NCBI GenBank assembly: GCA_947644545.1
Contig: CANRZW010000032.1
Coordinates: 1-41,911, forward strand
DNA length: 41,911 nt
Source: an uncultured Lachnospiraceae bacterium
GTDB taxonomy: Bacteria > Bacillota > Clostridia > Lachnospirales > Lachnospiraceae
Direction of reading: 5' to 3'
In this document: positions 15,392 through 23,998 of the stretch, piece after piece
Position numbering within the stretch: the first letter of the stretch is position 1
Layout: the number at the start of each line of letters is the position of its first letter
The notes under the pieces: model-generated
Told to the model about the DNA's origin: nothing
Seen by the model: only the letters and a program-made list of their open reading frames with translations
Databases searched by the model: none
Translations under genes and position numbers: made by a program

Positions 15392-16523
15392 AAATTCCGG
15401 TAAAAAGGAGAATATTCTGAGAAACAGCGCTTTTCAGACGATTATCGCATCGCTTCTGTGTATCGTTCTCGGGCTTTTCGTCGGCTATATCGTATTGCTG
15501 ATCATCAATCCGGCCGGTGCGGGAGAAGCCATCGTGGCGATCATGAAGAATTTCCTGTACTACCCGAGCGCTGCAGCTGCGACCAAGTACCTGGGAACCA
15601 CGCTGGTAAAGGCATCGGCGCTTCTGATGTGTTCCCTGTCCGTACTGTTTGCCTATAAGGTGGGACTTTTTAACATCGGCGCTGCCGGGCAGTATGTTGT
15701 GGGCGTAGGCGCCTGCCTGTATTTTGCGCTGCGCTTCAATATGCCCTGGTATGTGTGCCTGATCGCGGCGATCGTGACGGCGGCGCTGGTGGGTGGTATC
15801 TCAGGAGCCCTTAAGGCGTATTTCAACGTGAATGAAGTGATCTCCTGTATCATGCTCAACTGGATCGGTCTCTACAGCGTCAACATGCTGTTATCGCAGG
15901 TCAAGGAGCAGTCCACGCCCTACACGAAAGCGCTGGCGAGCGCCAACAAGAGCGCCCTGCTGCCGAATCTGGGGCTGGATCAGATTTTTTCCAAAAATGA
16001 GTTCGTGCCGCTGGGCCTGCCGCTGGCAGTGGTGATGGCGCTGGCCGTATGGGTCCTGCTGGAAAAGACGAAATTCGGCTATGAATTAAAGGCTACGGGT
16101 ATGAACAAGCAGGCCGCAAAATACTGTGGTATGCGTGAGAAGAGAAATATCATCCTGACCATGATGATCGCAGGAGGTTTGGCGGGCTTTGGCGCGGGCA
16201 TCTTCTATCTGACGGGGATCGAGCAGTGGATGGTGCAGCAGACGGCGGTTCCGGCCATGGGCTTTAACGGGATCGCGGCGGCGTTCCTAGGCGGGCTGAA
16301 TCCCATCGGCACCGTTTTTTCCTCTTATTTTATTCAGCATATTACAAGCGGCGGCACCTATGTGGATAAGACAATGTACTGTACACAGATCTCGGATCTG
16401 ATCTCCGCCTTTATCATCTATCTGTGCGGATTCGTACTTTTCTTCCGGCTGTGGCTGAACAGATTCCTGGATAAAAGGGATGAGAAGTCGGGCAGGAATG
16501 GGCAGAAAGGAGGGAAAGCATAA
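15384..16523 (+). CDS. Nucleoside ABC transporter permease 1
   Basis: A 379-residue integral membrane protein of the BPD_transp_2 type, with about eight to ten hydrophobic segments. It starts MHKNSGKKENILRNSAF; ATG 15384 is chosen because AAAGGAGG lies just upstream and it overlaps the ATPase stop. LFNIGAAGQYVVG and ELKATGMNKQAAKYCGM are characteristic of NupP/YufP-like permeases, and GMREKRNIILTMMIAGGLAGF is a cytoplasmic coupling region followed by a helix. It pairs with the next gene to form the channel. The stop TAA shares a base with the next ATG (TAATG), so the two are translationally coupled. Confidence 0.93.
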   Translation: MHKNSGKKENILRNSAFQTIIASLLCIVLGLFVGYIVLLIINPAGAGEAIVAIMKNFLYYPSAAAATKYLGTTLVKASALLMCSLSVLFAYKVGLFNIGAAGQYVVGVGACLYFALRFNMPWYVCLIAAIVTAALVGGISGALKAYFNVNEVISCIMLNWIGLYSVNMLLSQVKEQSTPYTKALASANKSALLPNLGLDQIFSKNEFVPLGLPLAVVMALAVWVLLEKTKFGYELKATGMNKQAAKYCGMREKRNIILTMMIAGGLAGFGAGIFYLTGIEQWMVQQTAVPAMGFNGIAAAFLGGLNPIGTVFSSYFIQHITSGGTYVDKTMYCTQISDLISAFIIYLCGFVLFFRLWLNRFLDKRDEKSGRNGQKGGKA

Positions 16524-17464
16524 TGTTGTTATTGATTCAGTATACTTTGATATTCGCTTCTGTTCTGGTGCTGGTGGCGCTGGGCGGATGCTTTTCGGAG
16601 CACAGCGGCGTGGTGAATATCGGTCTGGAAGGTATCATGGTCATCGGTGCGCTGGGCGGCGCCTTGATGATGAAATATGTGCCGGCCGGTCTGGCGGCTC
16701 CGGTGGTGATTCTGCTGGTGATCCTGTCCAGCGTTCTGATCGGGATGCTTTTCTCACTGTTGCTTGGCGTTGCGGCGATCCGGTTCAAGGCGGACCAGAC
16801 GCTGGTGGGAACGGCGCTCAATCTGCTGGGACCGGCAGCGGCGGTGGTTCTGGTGCGGGCCATCAATACGGCGGAGAGCGTGGACAACGTATCTTCCACC
16901 GTGGCTTACGGCACGGCAAAGAAGGCGTTTATCGTCAATATCGGCAGATTTGAATTTAACTGGTTTATGGTGATCGCGTTGCTGCTTCTGGCCGTATCCT
17001 ATATAGTATTGTATAAGACCAGATTCGGACTCAGACTCTGTGCGTGCGGGGAACATCCGCAGGCGGCGGATTCTGTGGGCATCAATGTGTATAAGATGCG
17101 GTACGCCGGTGTGCTGATCTCCGGCGCGCTGGGCGGCCTTGGCGGGCTGGTGTACATAACGGCGGGCGTAAGTGAGTGGAAGTTTGAAAACGGTGTGGCG
17201 GGATTTGGATTCCTGGCGCTGGCGGTTATGATCTTCGGGCAGTGGCGGCCGGTGAATATCGGTCTGGCGGCGCTGCTGTTCGGGCTGTTTCGGGCGTTGT
17301 CCAACGTCTATACCGGATTTGACGCGCTGGTTGCCTTGAAGCTGCCAAGCACAATTTACAATATGCTGCCCTATATCATATCGCTGATCGTACTGGTGTT
17401 TGTCTCCGGTAAGTCGAGAGCGCCGAAGGCGGAAGGAATCCCCTACGATAAGGGACAAAGATAG
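16523..17464 (+). CDS. Nucleoside ABC transporter permease 2
   Basis: The 313-residue BPD_transp_2 permease is hydrophobic throughout, with the NupQ-like signatures VNIGLEGIMVIGALGGAL and LRLCACGEHPQAADSVGINV, the latter being the cytoplasmic loop that contacts the ATPase. The start overlaps the previous stop by one base. Together with permease 1, the two-domain ATPase and the BMP lipoprotein it completes an ABC importer. Downstream the operon continues after a 119-bp purine-rich spacer. Confidence 0.93.
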   Translation: MLLLIQYTLIFASVLVLVALGGCFSEHSGVVNIGLEGIMVIGALGGALMMKYVPAGLAAPVVILLVILSSVLIGMLFSLLLGVAAIRFKADQTLVGTALNLLGPAAAVVLVRAINTAESVDNVSSTVAYGTAKKAFIVNIGRFEFNWFMVIALLLLAVSYIVLYKTRFGLRLCACGEHPQAADSVGINVYKMRYAGVLISGALGGLGGLVYITAGVSEWKFENGVAGFGFLALAVMIFGQWRPVNIGLAALLFGLFRALSNVYTGFDALVALKLPSTIYNMLPYIISLIVLVFVSGKSRAPKAEGIPYDKGQR

Positions 17465-17583
17465 GGAGCAGAAGGTAAGTGTGAAAGGCAGGAAGAAAGC
17501 CAAGAGCAGAAGCCAAGTGCAAAAGGTAAGAAGCAAGATGATAATATTAAGAAGAAAGGCCGGACAGAAAGGAAAGTCGATCA
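17465..17583 (+). repeat. Second purine-rich spacer in the nucleoside operon
   Basis: This 119-bp gap is again dominated by A and G, with repeated units like AGCAGAAG and GAAGAAAG, and has no recognisable terminator or promoter. It resembles the spacer at 13680-13849 in composition and repeat style. Confidence 0.55.
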
Positions 17584-18201
17584 ATGAGTAGAAAAAGCAT
17601 GAAAATAGTCCTGGCGGTAATCGGGATCGTGATGGTAGGTATGGGGGTGGCATTCAATGCCGCCGCCGCGCTGGGAAATGATCCGGTGGGAATCGTATAT
17701 GACGGGATCAGAAATACGGCGCAGCTGTCGGCGGGACAGCTGGGAATGGCCTCCAATATCGTGAATATTGTGCTGATGATCCTGGTATTTTGTCTGGACA
17801 GACATTATGTGAATATCGGAACTTTTATCTATGTGGTTCCCTACGGTGTGGCAGTGGATTTGGGGGGAAGGCTGTATGCCGCTTTGCTTCCGGCACAGAC
17901 GACCGCATTCCAGATCGCAGGTGCAGCGCTTGGCTGTCTGCTGCTCTATACAGGTGTTGCCCTGTTCATAGCGGCGGATATCGGGCTGGACCCTTTTACG
18001 GGTGTGGTCATGGTGATACGGGATAAGGTCAAAGGGCAGTACCGGACGGTGAAGATCGGTTTTGATATCTGCTGCATCATTCTGGGGGCCGTGCTGGGCG
18101 GAAAACTGGGGGTGATCACGATCCTGACGGCACTGTCGGCGGGACCGGCGATCCAGTTTTTGGCGGACGGCATGAAGAAAAGAATGAAAACGGACGGCTG
18201 A
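17584..18201 (+). CDS. YczE/YyaS-type integral membrane protein
   Basis: The 205-residue protein has about five membrane helices and the family pattern GMGVAFNAAAALGNDPVG near the N-terminus, repeated in spirit by ALFIAADIGLDPFTGVVM near residue 130, as in YczE/YitT-like proteins that carry an internal duplication. The molecular function of the family is not established. Its position in a nucleoside uptake operon suggests a transport-related or sensing accessory role, but that is inference. The weak site GGAAAG precedes the ATG. Confidence 0.82.
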   Translation: MSRKSMKIVLAVIGIVMVGMGVAFNAAAALGNDPVGIVYDGIRNTAQLSAGQLGMASNIVNIVLMILVFCLDRHYVNIGTFIYVVPYGVAVDLGGRLYAALLPAQTTAFQIAGAALGCLLLYTGVALFIAADIGLDPFTGVVMVIRDKVKGQYRTVKIGFDICCIILGAVLGGKLGVITILTALSAGPAIQFLADGMKKRMKTDG

Positions 18202-18240
18202 CACGATTAGAAAGATATGCCTGAGAAGGGAGGAAGACTC

Positions 18241-18969
18241 ATGGAACAGAAAGCCTTGTATGAAGAATTTCCGTTTCTGAGGGATGTTGGCAGGGAAAGG
18301 CAGGAACAGTTTGAGGAATATTTTAAGAGTGCGCCCAGATGGCTGATGGGCGCGCTCCATAAGGAAGAGTTAAAGAAGGGCACGGTTTTTATCAGGGAGG
18401 GAGAGCAGGCGGATACTATTTTTTTCCTGGTAAAAGGCATTGTGGGAGCGACGGATTACCGCATCTACGGGACACCCTATGATTTCATGCAGTATGACAA
18501 GGCCTATGCCTTCGGCGGTATGGAATTTATTATGGATTATGACCTTTACAGGACGACGCTGCGGGCCATGACAAACTGCACGGTGGTGAAGATCTCCCGG
18601 GTCATGTTTGAGAAATGGATGTATTCCGATATCAGGGCCATGAAATATGAGGCCAAGCAGGTAGGGGAATGTCTGCTGGAAGAGGGACGAAACAGCCGGC
18701 TGTTCCTTTTTATGCAGGGGGCGGACAGACTGGCGCTGCTGCTTGTGGAACGTTACGAGAAATACCAGAAGAACGGCTGCCTGCACATGAAAGGCAGCCA
18801 GCGCGATCTGGCTGATGTGACGGGCCTGTGCGTGAAGAGCATCAGCAGAGGGATCAAGAAGTTTATGGAAGACGGCCTTTTGACAAAAGAAGGCAAGCAG
18901 ATCGTGATCAACAGACAGCAGTACGAAGGATTGAAGCGGATGGTGTCGGAAAAGGTCGATCTGGAGTAG
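18241..18969 (+). CDS. Crp/Fnr-family transcriptional regulator
   Basis: The 242-residue protein has an N-terminal cyclic-nucleotide-binding-like beta barrel (KGTVFIREGEQADTIFFLVKGIVG, about residues 42-65) and a C-terminal Crp-type helix-turn-helix (KGSQRDLADVTGLCVKSISR, about 185-205). The phosphate-binding cassette with the cAMP-contacting Arg is not recognisable, and no Fnr-type Cys cluster is present, so the ligand is unknown. ATG 18241 is preferred because GGGAGGA lies six to eight bases upstream; an earlier in-frame ATG at 18217 has no site. It sits between transport and phosphorylase genes and probably controls nucleoside salvage. Confidence 0.87.
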   Translation: MEQKALYEEFPFLRDVGRERQEQFEEYFKSAPRWLMGALHKEELKKGTVFIREGEQADTIFFLVKGIVGATDYRIYGTPYDFMQYDKAYAFGGMEFIMDYDLYRTTLRAMTNCTVVKISRVMFEKWMYSDIRAMKYEAKQVGECLLEEGRNSRLFLFMQGADRLALLLVERYEKYQKNGCLHMKGSQRDLADVTGLCVKSISRGIKKFMEDGLLTKEGKQIVINRQQYEGLKRMVSEKVDLE

Positions 18970-19046
18970 GGGCTGTCGAAGATGTGATGTCGTGTAAATG
19001 ACAGGGAACATTGGAAATTTAAAACGCTTTGAAACGGAGGTTAAGA

Positions 19047-19868
19047 ATGAGTCAGATTTATGATAAACTGGAAGTGTGCATGAAGAGCATCAGAAAACAG
19101 ACGGACTTTAAGCCGGAGACGGCGCTGATTCTGGGATCGGGGCTGGGAGACTATGCGGATGAGATACGCATCGAGCAGACCGTTGCCTATACGGAGATCG
19201 AAGGGTTTCCCGTTTCGACAGTGGCGGGTCATAAAGGAAGGTTCGTATTCGGCTACGTGAAAGAGACGCCGGTGGTTATCATGCAGGGAAGAGTGCATTA
19301 CTATGAAGGGTATCCTATGGCTGACGTAGTGCTGCCCACAAGACTGATGGGACTTATGGGGGCGAAGAAGCTGATCCTGACCAATGCGGCCGGCGGCGTG
19401 AATCCTGACTATCGGCCGGGAGATTTCATGCTGATCACGGATCATATCACGACGGGCGTGCCCAGCCCGCTGATCGGCGCCAATGCCGATGAACTGGGCG
19501 TAAGATTCCCGGATATGAGCGAAGTATACAGCCTGCGGATGCGCGGGATCATAAAGCAGGAAGCGGCAAAGCTGGGCATCGGACTGAGAGAGGGCGTCTA
19601 CGTGCAGCTGACCGGACCGGCCTATGAGACGCCTGCGGAAGTGAGTATGTGCAGAGGCTGGGGAGGCGACGCAGTGGGCATGAGCACGGCCTGCGAGGCG
19701 ATGGCAGCCAGACATATGGGAACGGAAGTATGCGGTATTTCCTGTATCACCAATCTGGCGGCCGGCCTGTCGAGTGCACAGCTGGACCATAAGGAAGTGC
19801 AAGAGACGGCGGACCGGGTGGCCGGGCAGTTCAAGGCGCTGGTCACGGCAGTAGTCTGCAGCATATAA
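19047..19868 (+). CDS. punA: Purine nucleoside phosphorylase, trimeric PunA/PNP type
   Basis: The 273-residue enzyme carries the hallmarks of the trimeric inosine/guanosine phosphorylase: LILGSGLGDYAD (phosphate loop), VAGHKGRFVFG (His of the phosphate site), MQGRVHYYEGYPM, TNAAGGVNPDYRPGDFML and GPAYETPAEVSM with the Glu and Met of the active site, then GMSTACEA. It splits purine nucleosides with phosphate into base and ribose-1-phosphate in the cytoplasm. ACGGAGG lies six bases before ATG 19047; an upstream TTG overlaps that site and is rejected. It closes the importer operon and supports purine nucleosides as the cargo. Confidence 0.94.
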   Translation: MSQIYDKLEVCMKSIRKQTDFKPETALILGSGLGDYADEIRIEQTVAYTEIEGFPVSTVAGHKGRFVFGYVKETPVVIMQGRVHYYEGYPMADVVLPTRLMGLMGAKKLILTNAAGGVNPDYRPGDFMLITDHITTGVPSPLIGANADELGVRFPDMSEVYSLRMRGIIKQEAAKLGIGLREGVYVQLTGPAYETPAEVSMCRGWGGDAVGMSTACEAMAARHMGTEVCGISCITNLAAGLSSAQLDHKEVQETADRVAGQFKALVTAVVCSI

Positions 19869-20019
19869 CAATGTGTAGAGTATAGAGCGATACATAGTGA
19901 TGTGCAGCCATATACAACAGCATACGGCGTAAACGCAGTGCTGATCAAGGTGGATGAAACAAATTGATCCTGCGCCTAAGGCAGCGGTAATGATCGTGGG
20001 TTATGTCAGGGAGGTATGT

Positions 20020-20676
20020 ATGGAAAGAATATCAACAGAGGATTTTCGGTTTCTGGACAGTAGGACATACAGGCGCAGGGAACATTTTGAATATTTCAGT
20101 GGGCTGGCCTACCCGTATGTGGGCCTTACCGTCAATGTGGATATCACGAAGCTGCAGGACAGGATCAAGTCCGAGCGGCTCCCGTTCTTCCTCACGATCT
20201 GTTATTGTGTGTCGAGGGCGGCCAACAGGGTGCCCGAATTTCGGCAGAGGATTCTGGACGGAAAGATCGCAGAGTTTGTGAGATGCAAGACCTCCCATAC
20301 GGTGGCATTGGAAGACGGTACGTATTGTTACTGTACTTTGGAGGATACTATGCCTTTTGCGGAGTATATCGTCTATGCGGCCAGGGCACAGGAGGAGGCG
20401 AAGAGACAGGGGTCGATCGCGGAGGCGGAAGAAGATATTTATGATAAGTTCTTTATCTCCACACTGCCGTGGGTTTCCTATACTTCTCTGATCCAGCCTG
20501 TGCCGATTCCGGCGGACAGCAACCCGCGCATCACCTGGGGAAAATATTTCCGGCAGGGGGAACAGACGCTGCTGCCGGTGTCGGTGCTGTGCCATCATGC
20601 GCTGGTGGATGGACGACATATCGGGGATTTCTACAGGTATCTGGAAGAGGAGATGTCCTGGATCACAGGGGAATAA
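20020..20676 (+). CDS. Chloramphenicol-acetyltransferase-fold acyltransferase (CatA-like)
   Basis: The 218-residue protein has the CAT fold pattern: YRRREHFEYFSG at the N-terminus, FFLTICYCVSRAANRVPEFRQRI in the middle and the catalytic VLCHHALVDGRHIGDFY, with the His192-His193 pair and DG, near the end. The length is that of classical type A CAT. The protein would transfer acetyl from acetyl-CoA to a hydroxyl group. Many chromosomal homologues in gut Firmicutes have this signature without proven chloramphenicol resistance, so the substrate is left open. AGGGAGGT lies five bases before ATG 20020. The spacer to punA (19869-20019) holds nothing I recognise. Confidence 0.85.
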   Translation: MERISTEDFRFLDSRTYRRREHFEYFSGLAYPYVGLTVNVDITKLQDRIKSERLPFFLTICYCVSRAANRVPEFRQRILDGKIAEFVRCKTSHTVALEDGTYCYCTLEDTMPFAEYIVYAARAQEEAKRQGSIAEAEEDIYDKFFISTLPWVSYTSLIQPVPIPADSNPRITWGKYFRQGEQTLLPVSVLCHHALVDGRHIGDFYRYLEEEMSWITGE

Positions 20677-20709
20677 AAACTTCAAAAATTATTGCCTGAA
20701 AATGAAAAA

Positions 20710-20761
20710 GAAAAGCTGCAAAAATACGTATTTTATTGCGTCGGGTGGCTTTTCTTTTTTT
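20710..20761 (+). terminator. Intrinsic terminator after the CAT-like gene
   Basis: GAAAAGC (20710-20716) pairs with GCTTTTC (20748-20754), enclosing a near-perfect inner stem centred on AAAATACGTATTTT, and is followed by seven T. It ends the nucleoside/CAT block before the carbohydrate locus. Confidence 0.8.
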
Positions 20762-20769
20762 GTGCGGCA

Positions 20770-20822
20770 TTGACACAGGTTGGAAAAAAGATTATGATAA
20801 TTGAAAGCTAAAACGTAATAGC
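20770..20822 (+). promoter_or_regulatory. Carboxylesterase promoter with LacI-type operator (site A)
   Basis: TTGACA (20770-20775), a 17-base spacer and TATGAT (20793-20798) form a near-consensus promoter. GCTAAAACGTAATAGC (20807-20822) is a 16-bp imperfect palindrome with a central CG that overlaps the expected transcription start, a repressor position. It matches three further sites in this window at 12-13 of 16 positions. Confidence 0.75.
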
Positions 20823-20867
20823 TATAGATTTTATGGGAGATATGCAGAAGAAAACGGGGGTGAAAGT

Positions 20868-22379
20868 ATGTTAATGCAGGTAAGAACAGAAAACGGAGTG
20901 GTGGAAGGATTGGAAGCGGCCGATCCGAGAATTATTTCTTTCAAGGGCATTCCCTTTGCCGCGCCGCCGGTGGGAGAGAGGCGCTGGCGGGCGCCACAGC
21001 CGGCCGAAAACTGGGAAGGGGTGTTGAAGGCATATCGGTTTGCGCCAATTTCGGTACAGAATCCGCCTGGTGTGGACCCGAGAGATCTGTACAGCAGAGA
21101 ATGGAATGTGAATCCCGGGATTGCCATGTCCGAGGATTGTCTGTACCTGAATGTGTGGACACCGGCAGATTCTGAGAAGGATGCACTGCCGGTCTATGTG
21201 TGGTTCTTCGGCGGCGGTTTTCAGTGCGGGAACACGGCAGAGATGGAATTTGACGGGGAGAGACTGGCCCGCAGGGGTATTGTGGTGGTGACGGTGAATT
21301 ACCGCCTGAACGTATTCGGCTTTCTGGCGCATCCTCTGCTTACCGCAGAACAGCCGGAGACGCCGACCAATTACGGACATCTGGACCAGCAGGCGGGTAT
21401 TAAATGGGTGAAGAGGAATATCCGCGCTTTTGGCGGTAATCCGGAACAGATTACCATCGGCGGCCAGTCTGCAGGCGGCGGCAGCGTGATGATGCATCTG
21501 ACATCGCCCCAGAGTGAAGGGCTGTTCCAGGGGGCGATCGTAGACAGCGGAGCATTGCACTATCCCTGTCCGGGGCTTGGGGTACGGATGGTACGCACGA
21601 TGGAGACGGCCGAGGACCAGGGCAGGCAGTTTTTTGAATTTGCAGGGATCTCCTCTCTGGAGGAGGGAAGAAGAATGGACGCGGGCGTCCTGCTGGAAAA
21701 GTACAATGCCTTCCATGGCCTTTTCACATCGGTTATAGACGGTAAATTCGGTGTGGGAGATCCGGTGCTGCAGGTTAGCCGGAATCAGTGTATGCAGGTG
21801 CCGATCCTTTCCGGCAATACGACCACGGAATTCCGGTTTGCCTTCCCGGAAGAGGATACGGAAGCATATATCCGGAAGGCGGCAGGCAGTCTCGCGCAGG
21901 ATTATATAGAGCGCTGCCGGGAAAAGATGAAGGAAAGCGTCACGCAGGTGCGTTCCCTGGCTGCGGCTTCGGACATGCCGGTGATCGAGTACAGTGTGCG
22001 GCTTATGTTTGAAGGCGGTCTGAAAAGCGGAAATGAGCAGAATCATTATTATTATGTATTTGATCCGGATATTCCCGGAGCGGATCATCCCGGGACGTTC
22101 CATTCCAGTGATCTGTGGTTCTGGTTCGAGACGCTTGCCAAGTGCTGGCGGCCCTTTCATGGACAGCATTATGACCTGTCCAGAATGATGTGCAATTACT
22201 GGGCTAATTTTATCAGGACAGGAAATCCGAACGGTTTGGATGCGGACGGAATGCCGATGCCGGAGTGGGAGCGTTATACGAAGGAAAGGCCGGCATGTAT
22301 GCGTATGACACAGAACGGACCGAAACCCGAAATCTTTCCGGCTTCGGGTCCCATGCGTATTCTGCTTAATGCGTTATAA
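20868..22379 (+). CDS. Type B carboxylesterase (COesterase, alpha/beta-hydrolase)
   Basis: The 503-residue protein is a full-length type B carboxylesterase. FKGIPFAAPPVGERRWRAP is the N-terminal signature, SEDCLYLNVWTP the second family motif, and the oxyanion loop is FGGGF. The nucleophile elbow is GGQSAGGGS with Ser201, and HSSDLWFWFETL carries the C-terminal catalytic His. No signal peptide is seen, so it acts in the cytoplasm. GGGGGTG precedes the ATG. It is transcribed alone from a promoter with a LacI-type operator and lies next to the sugar ABC genes, so de-acylation of an imported glycoside is the likely job; the natural ester is unknown. Confidence 0.92.
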   Translation: MLMQVRTENGVVEGLEAADPRIISFKGIPFAAPPVGERRWRAPQPAENWEGVLKAYRFAPISVQNPPGVDPRDLYSREWNVNPGIAMSEDCLYLNVWTPADSEKDALPVYVWFFGGGFQCGNTAEMEFDGERLARRGIVVVTVNYRLNVFGFLAHPLLTAEQPETPTNYGHLDQQAGIKWVKRNIRAFGGNPEQITIGGQSAGGGSVMMHLTSPQSEGLFQGAIVDSGALHYPCPGLGVRMVRTMETAEDQGRQFFEFAGISSLEEGRRMDAGVLLEKYNAFHGLFTSVIDGKFGVGDPVLQVSRNQCMQVPILSGNTTTEFRFAFPEEDTEAYIRKAAGSLAQDYIERCREKMKESVTQVRSLAAASDMPVIEYSVRLMFEGGLKSGNEQNHYYYVFDPDIPGADHPGTFHSSDLWFWFETLAKCWRPFHGQHYDLSRMMCNYWANFIRTGNPNGLDADGMPMPEWERYTKERPACMRMTQNGPKPEIFPASGPMRILLNAL

Positions 22380-22435
22380 TTTGCGTTTGCAAAGGTTGCA
22401 TAAATTTTCTGATGAGCAATTAATAATTAATGGTA

Positions 22436-22492
22436 TTGACATTTCTGGGATAATCATTTATCATGAACTAAAAGGATTTAGCAAAAGCTAAA
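22436..22492 (+). promoter_or_regulatory. Binding-protein operon promoter with LacI-type operator (site B)
   Basis: TTGACA (22436-22441), 17 bases and TATCAT (22459-22464) make a strong promoter. ACTAAAAGGATTTAGC (22467-22482) starts three bases after the -10 and matches the operator series, although its centre is GG where the others have CG. A second perfect palindrome, TTTAGC-AAAA-GCTAAA (22477-22492), overlaps it, so two repressor dimers or alternative registers are possible. Confidence 0.75.
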
Positions 22493-22512
22493 CGGAAAGG
22501 GAGGTATTACTA

Positions 22513-23895
22513 ATGAGAAGGAAAATGAGTGGGTTGCTTTCGCTGGGACTGGCATTTGCATTGACGGCGTCGATGTTGTCCGGCTGTGGTTCTCAACCGG
22601 CGGCAGATTCGGGTGCGAGCCAGGAGGAGAGCACTGCGGAAGCATCGGATCAGGCAGCAGAGGATTCGGGCGCGGCGGACGAGACGAAGGCAGATGACGC
22701 GGCGGCAGAACCGATCACCATCCAGTTCTGGAATAGCTGGACGGGTGCAGACGGGGAATTGCTGACGGAGCTGGTAGACGAGTTCAACGAGACCAATGAC
22801 AATGGTATTACGATCGAGATGGACATCATGCCATCCAATGACATGAGTCAGAAGCTGGCTACTTCTGTGGGAGCGGGTACGGCGGCGCCACTGCTTCTGT
22901 ACAATACGGCGATCAAGTTCTCCTATGGTAAAGAGGGTGAGCTGATGAATATCGACGGGATCTTCGAGAGAACGAACCTGAAGAAGGAAGATTTCGACGC
23001 GGAAGTATTGAAGCTTGGTGAATTTGACGGTACGGACTACTTTATTCCGATGCAGGCAAGTACCTATTATTTCTTCTGGAACAAGGATTTGTTTGAGGAG
23101 GCAGGTCTGGATCCGGAGACACCGCCCGCAACCTGGGACGAATACGAGGAGATGGCTGTTAAACTGACAGATCCGGACAGGAATATTTACGGCAGCGGCA
23201 CGCAGTACAACAGTTCTTATATCCAGATGTGCGGCCTGAGGAATTACGGCGGCGAGATGATCACATCAAACGGCGACGGCACATTTACCTATAACCTGGC
23301 CGACAATGAAGGGTATGCGAAGTATCTTGGCATCATGGCCGGTTTGATCAGCAACGGACAGGGCACCATGGAAGGCGGCGGCGACGATCTGTTCAGAGCC
23401 GGACAGGCAGGTATGCTGGTAAGCGGTCCCTGGCTTCTGACAGGCGTTAAGGAGAGCGGTATCAATTACGGAATCGCTCTGATGCCGGGCGGCGATGCAG
23501 GAGCTTACAATCCTTTGATGGGCGCAGGCTTTACCATTTTGGAGAAGGCAAGTGAGGAAGAGAAGGCGGCAGCGTGCAAGTTCATCGAATGGTGGTTCAT
23601 GGGCAATGACAAGACGGAAAAGACGGCAGCGCTCCGCTGGTCCACAGAGATCGGATATCCCGCTTTCTATGCGCCGGTCAAGGAAGAAGAAGAGTATAAG
23701 TCCAACAATGATATCGTTGTGATGTCCGGTTACGGTGATTCTGCGGTACAGTTCACACCGGTTGATTATCCGCAGACAGTTGCCTTTGGCGCTGACGTAG
23801 TGGCTCCGTTGATGGAAAATGTATGTAACGGCGGCGATATCACACAGGCGCTGAAAGATGCACAGGCGGCAGCAGAAGCAATTCCGATCAATTGA
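22513..23895 (+). CDS. Carbohydrate ABC transporter solute-binding lipoprotein (family 1)
   Basis: The 460-residue protein has a lipoprotein signal peptide ending MLSGC (Cys25), an Ala/Ser/Asp/Glu-rich tether (to ~65) and a family 1 extracellular solute-binding fold starting ITIQFWNSWTGADGELL. WNKDLFEEAGLDPETPPATWDEYEEMA and GQAGMLVSGPW are typical of oligosaccharide-binding members. It should capture a sugar or oligosaccharide for the two permeases downstream. GGGAGG lies eight bases before the ATG. No ATPase gene is nearby, so it probably shares a general MsmK-type ATPase encoded elsewhere, as is common in Firmicutes. Confidence 0.93.
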   Translation: MRRKMSGLLSLGLAFALTASMLSGCGSQPAADSGASQEESTAEASDQAAEDSGAADETKADDAAAEPITIQFWNSWTGADGELLTELVDEFNETNDNGITIEMDIMPSNDMSQKLATSVGAGTAAPLLLYNTAIKFSYGKEGELMNIDGIFERTNLKKEDFDAEVLKLGEFDGTDYFIPMQASTYYFFWNKDLFEEAGLDPETPPATWDEYEEMAVKLTDPDRNIYGSGTQYNSSYIQMCGLRNYGGEMITSNGDGTFTYNLADNEGYAKYLGIMAGLISNGQGTMEGGGDDLFRAGQAGMLVSGPWLLTGVKESGINYGIALMPGGDAGAYNPLMGAGFTILEKASEEEKAAACKFIEWWFMGNDKTEKTAALRWSTEIGYPAFYAPVKEEEEYKSNNDIVVMSGYGDSAVQFTPVDYPQTVAFGADVVAPLMENVCNGGDITQALKDAQAAAEAIPIN

Positions 23896-23943
23896 CGCTC
23901 GCCTGACAGATCAGAGAAAGCGCTGACAATAAGTAAATTTGGC

Positions 23944-23971
23944 CGGCGGCCTGCCAGAAGGCAGGCCGCCG
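23944..23971 (+). terminator. Perfect 12-bp GC-rich hairpin between binding protein and permease
   Basis: CGGCGGCCTGCC (23944-23955), loop AGAA, GGCAGGCCGCCG (23960-23971). The stem is perfect, but TTATATCA, not a U run, follows. It is more likely a 3'-end stabiliser or pause/processing structure that favours the upstream message than a full terminator. Its left flank would be coding only if the permease began upstream of ATG 23999. Confidence 0.6.
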
Positions 23972-23998
23972 TTATATCATCAGCAGGGGGTACGCAGT

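Noticed and set aside
20020..20676. Acquired chloramphenicol resistance gene on a mobile element
   Set aside because: There is no insertion sequence, integrase or flanking repeat, and the base composition is like its neighbours, so a chromosomal CAT-fold enzyme of unknown substrate is more likely.
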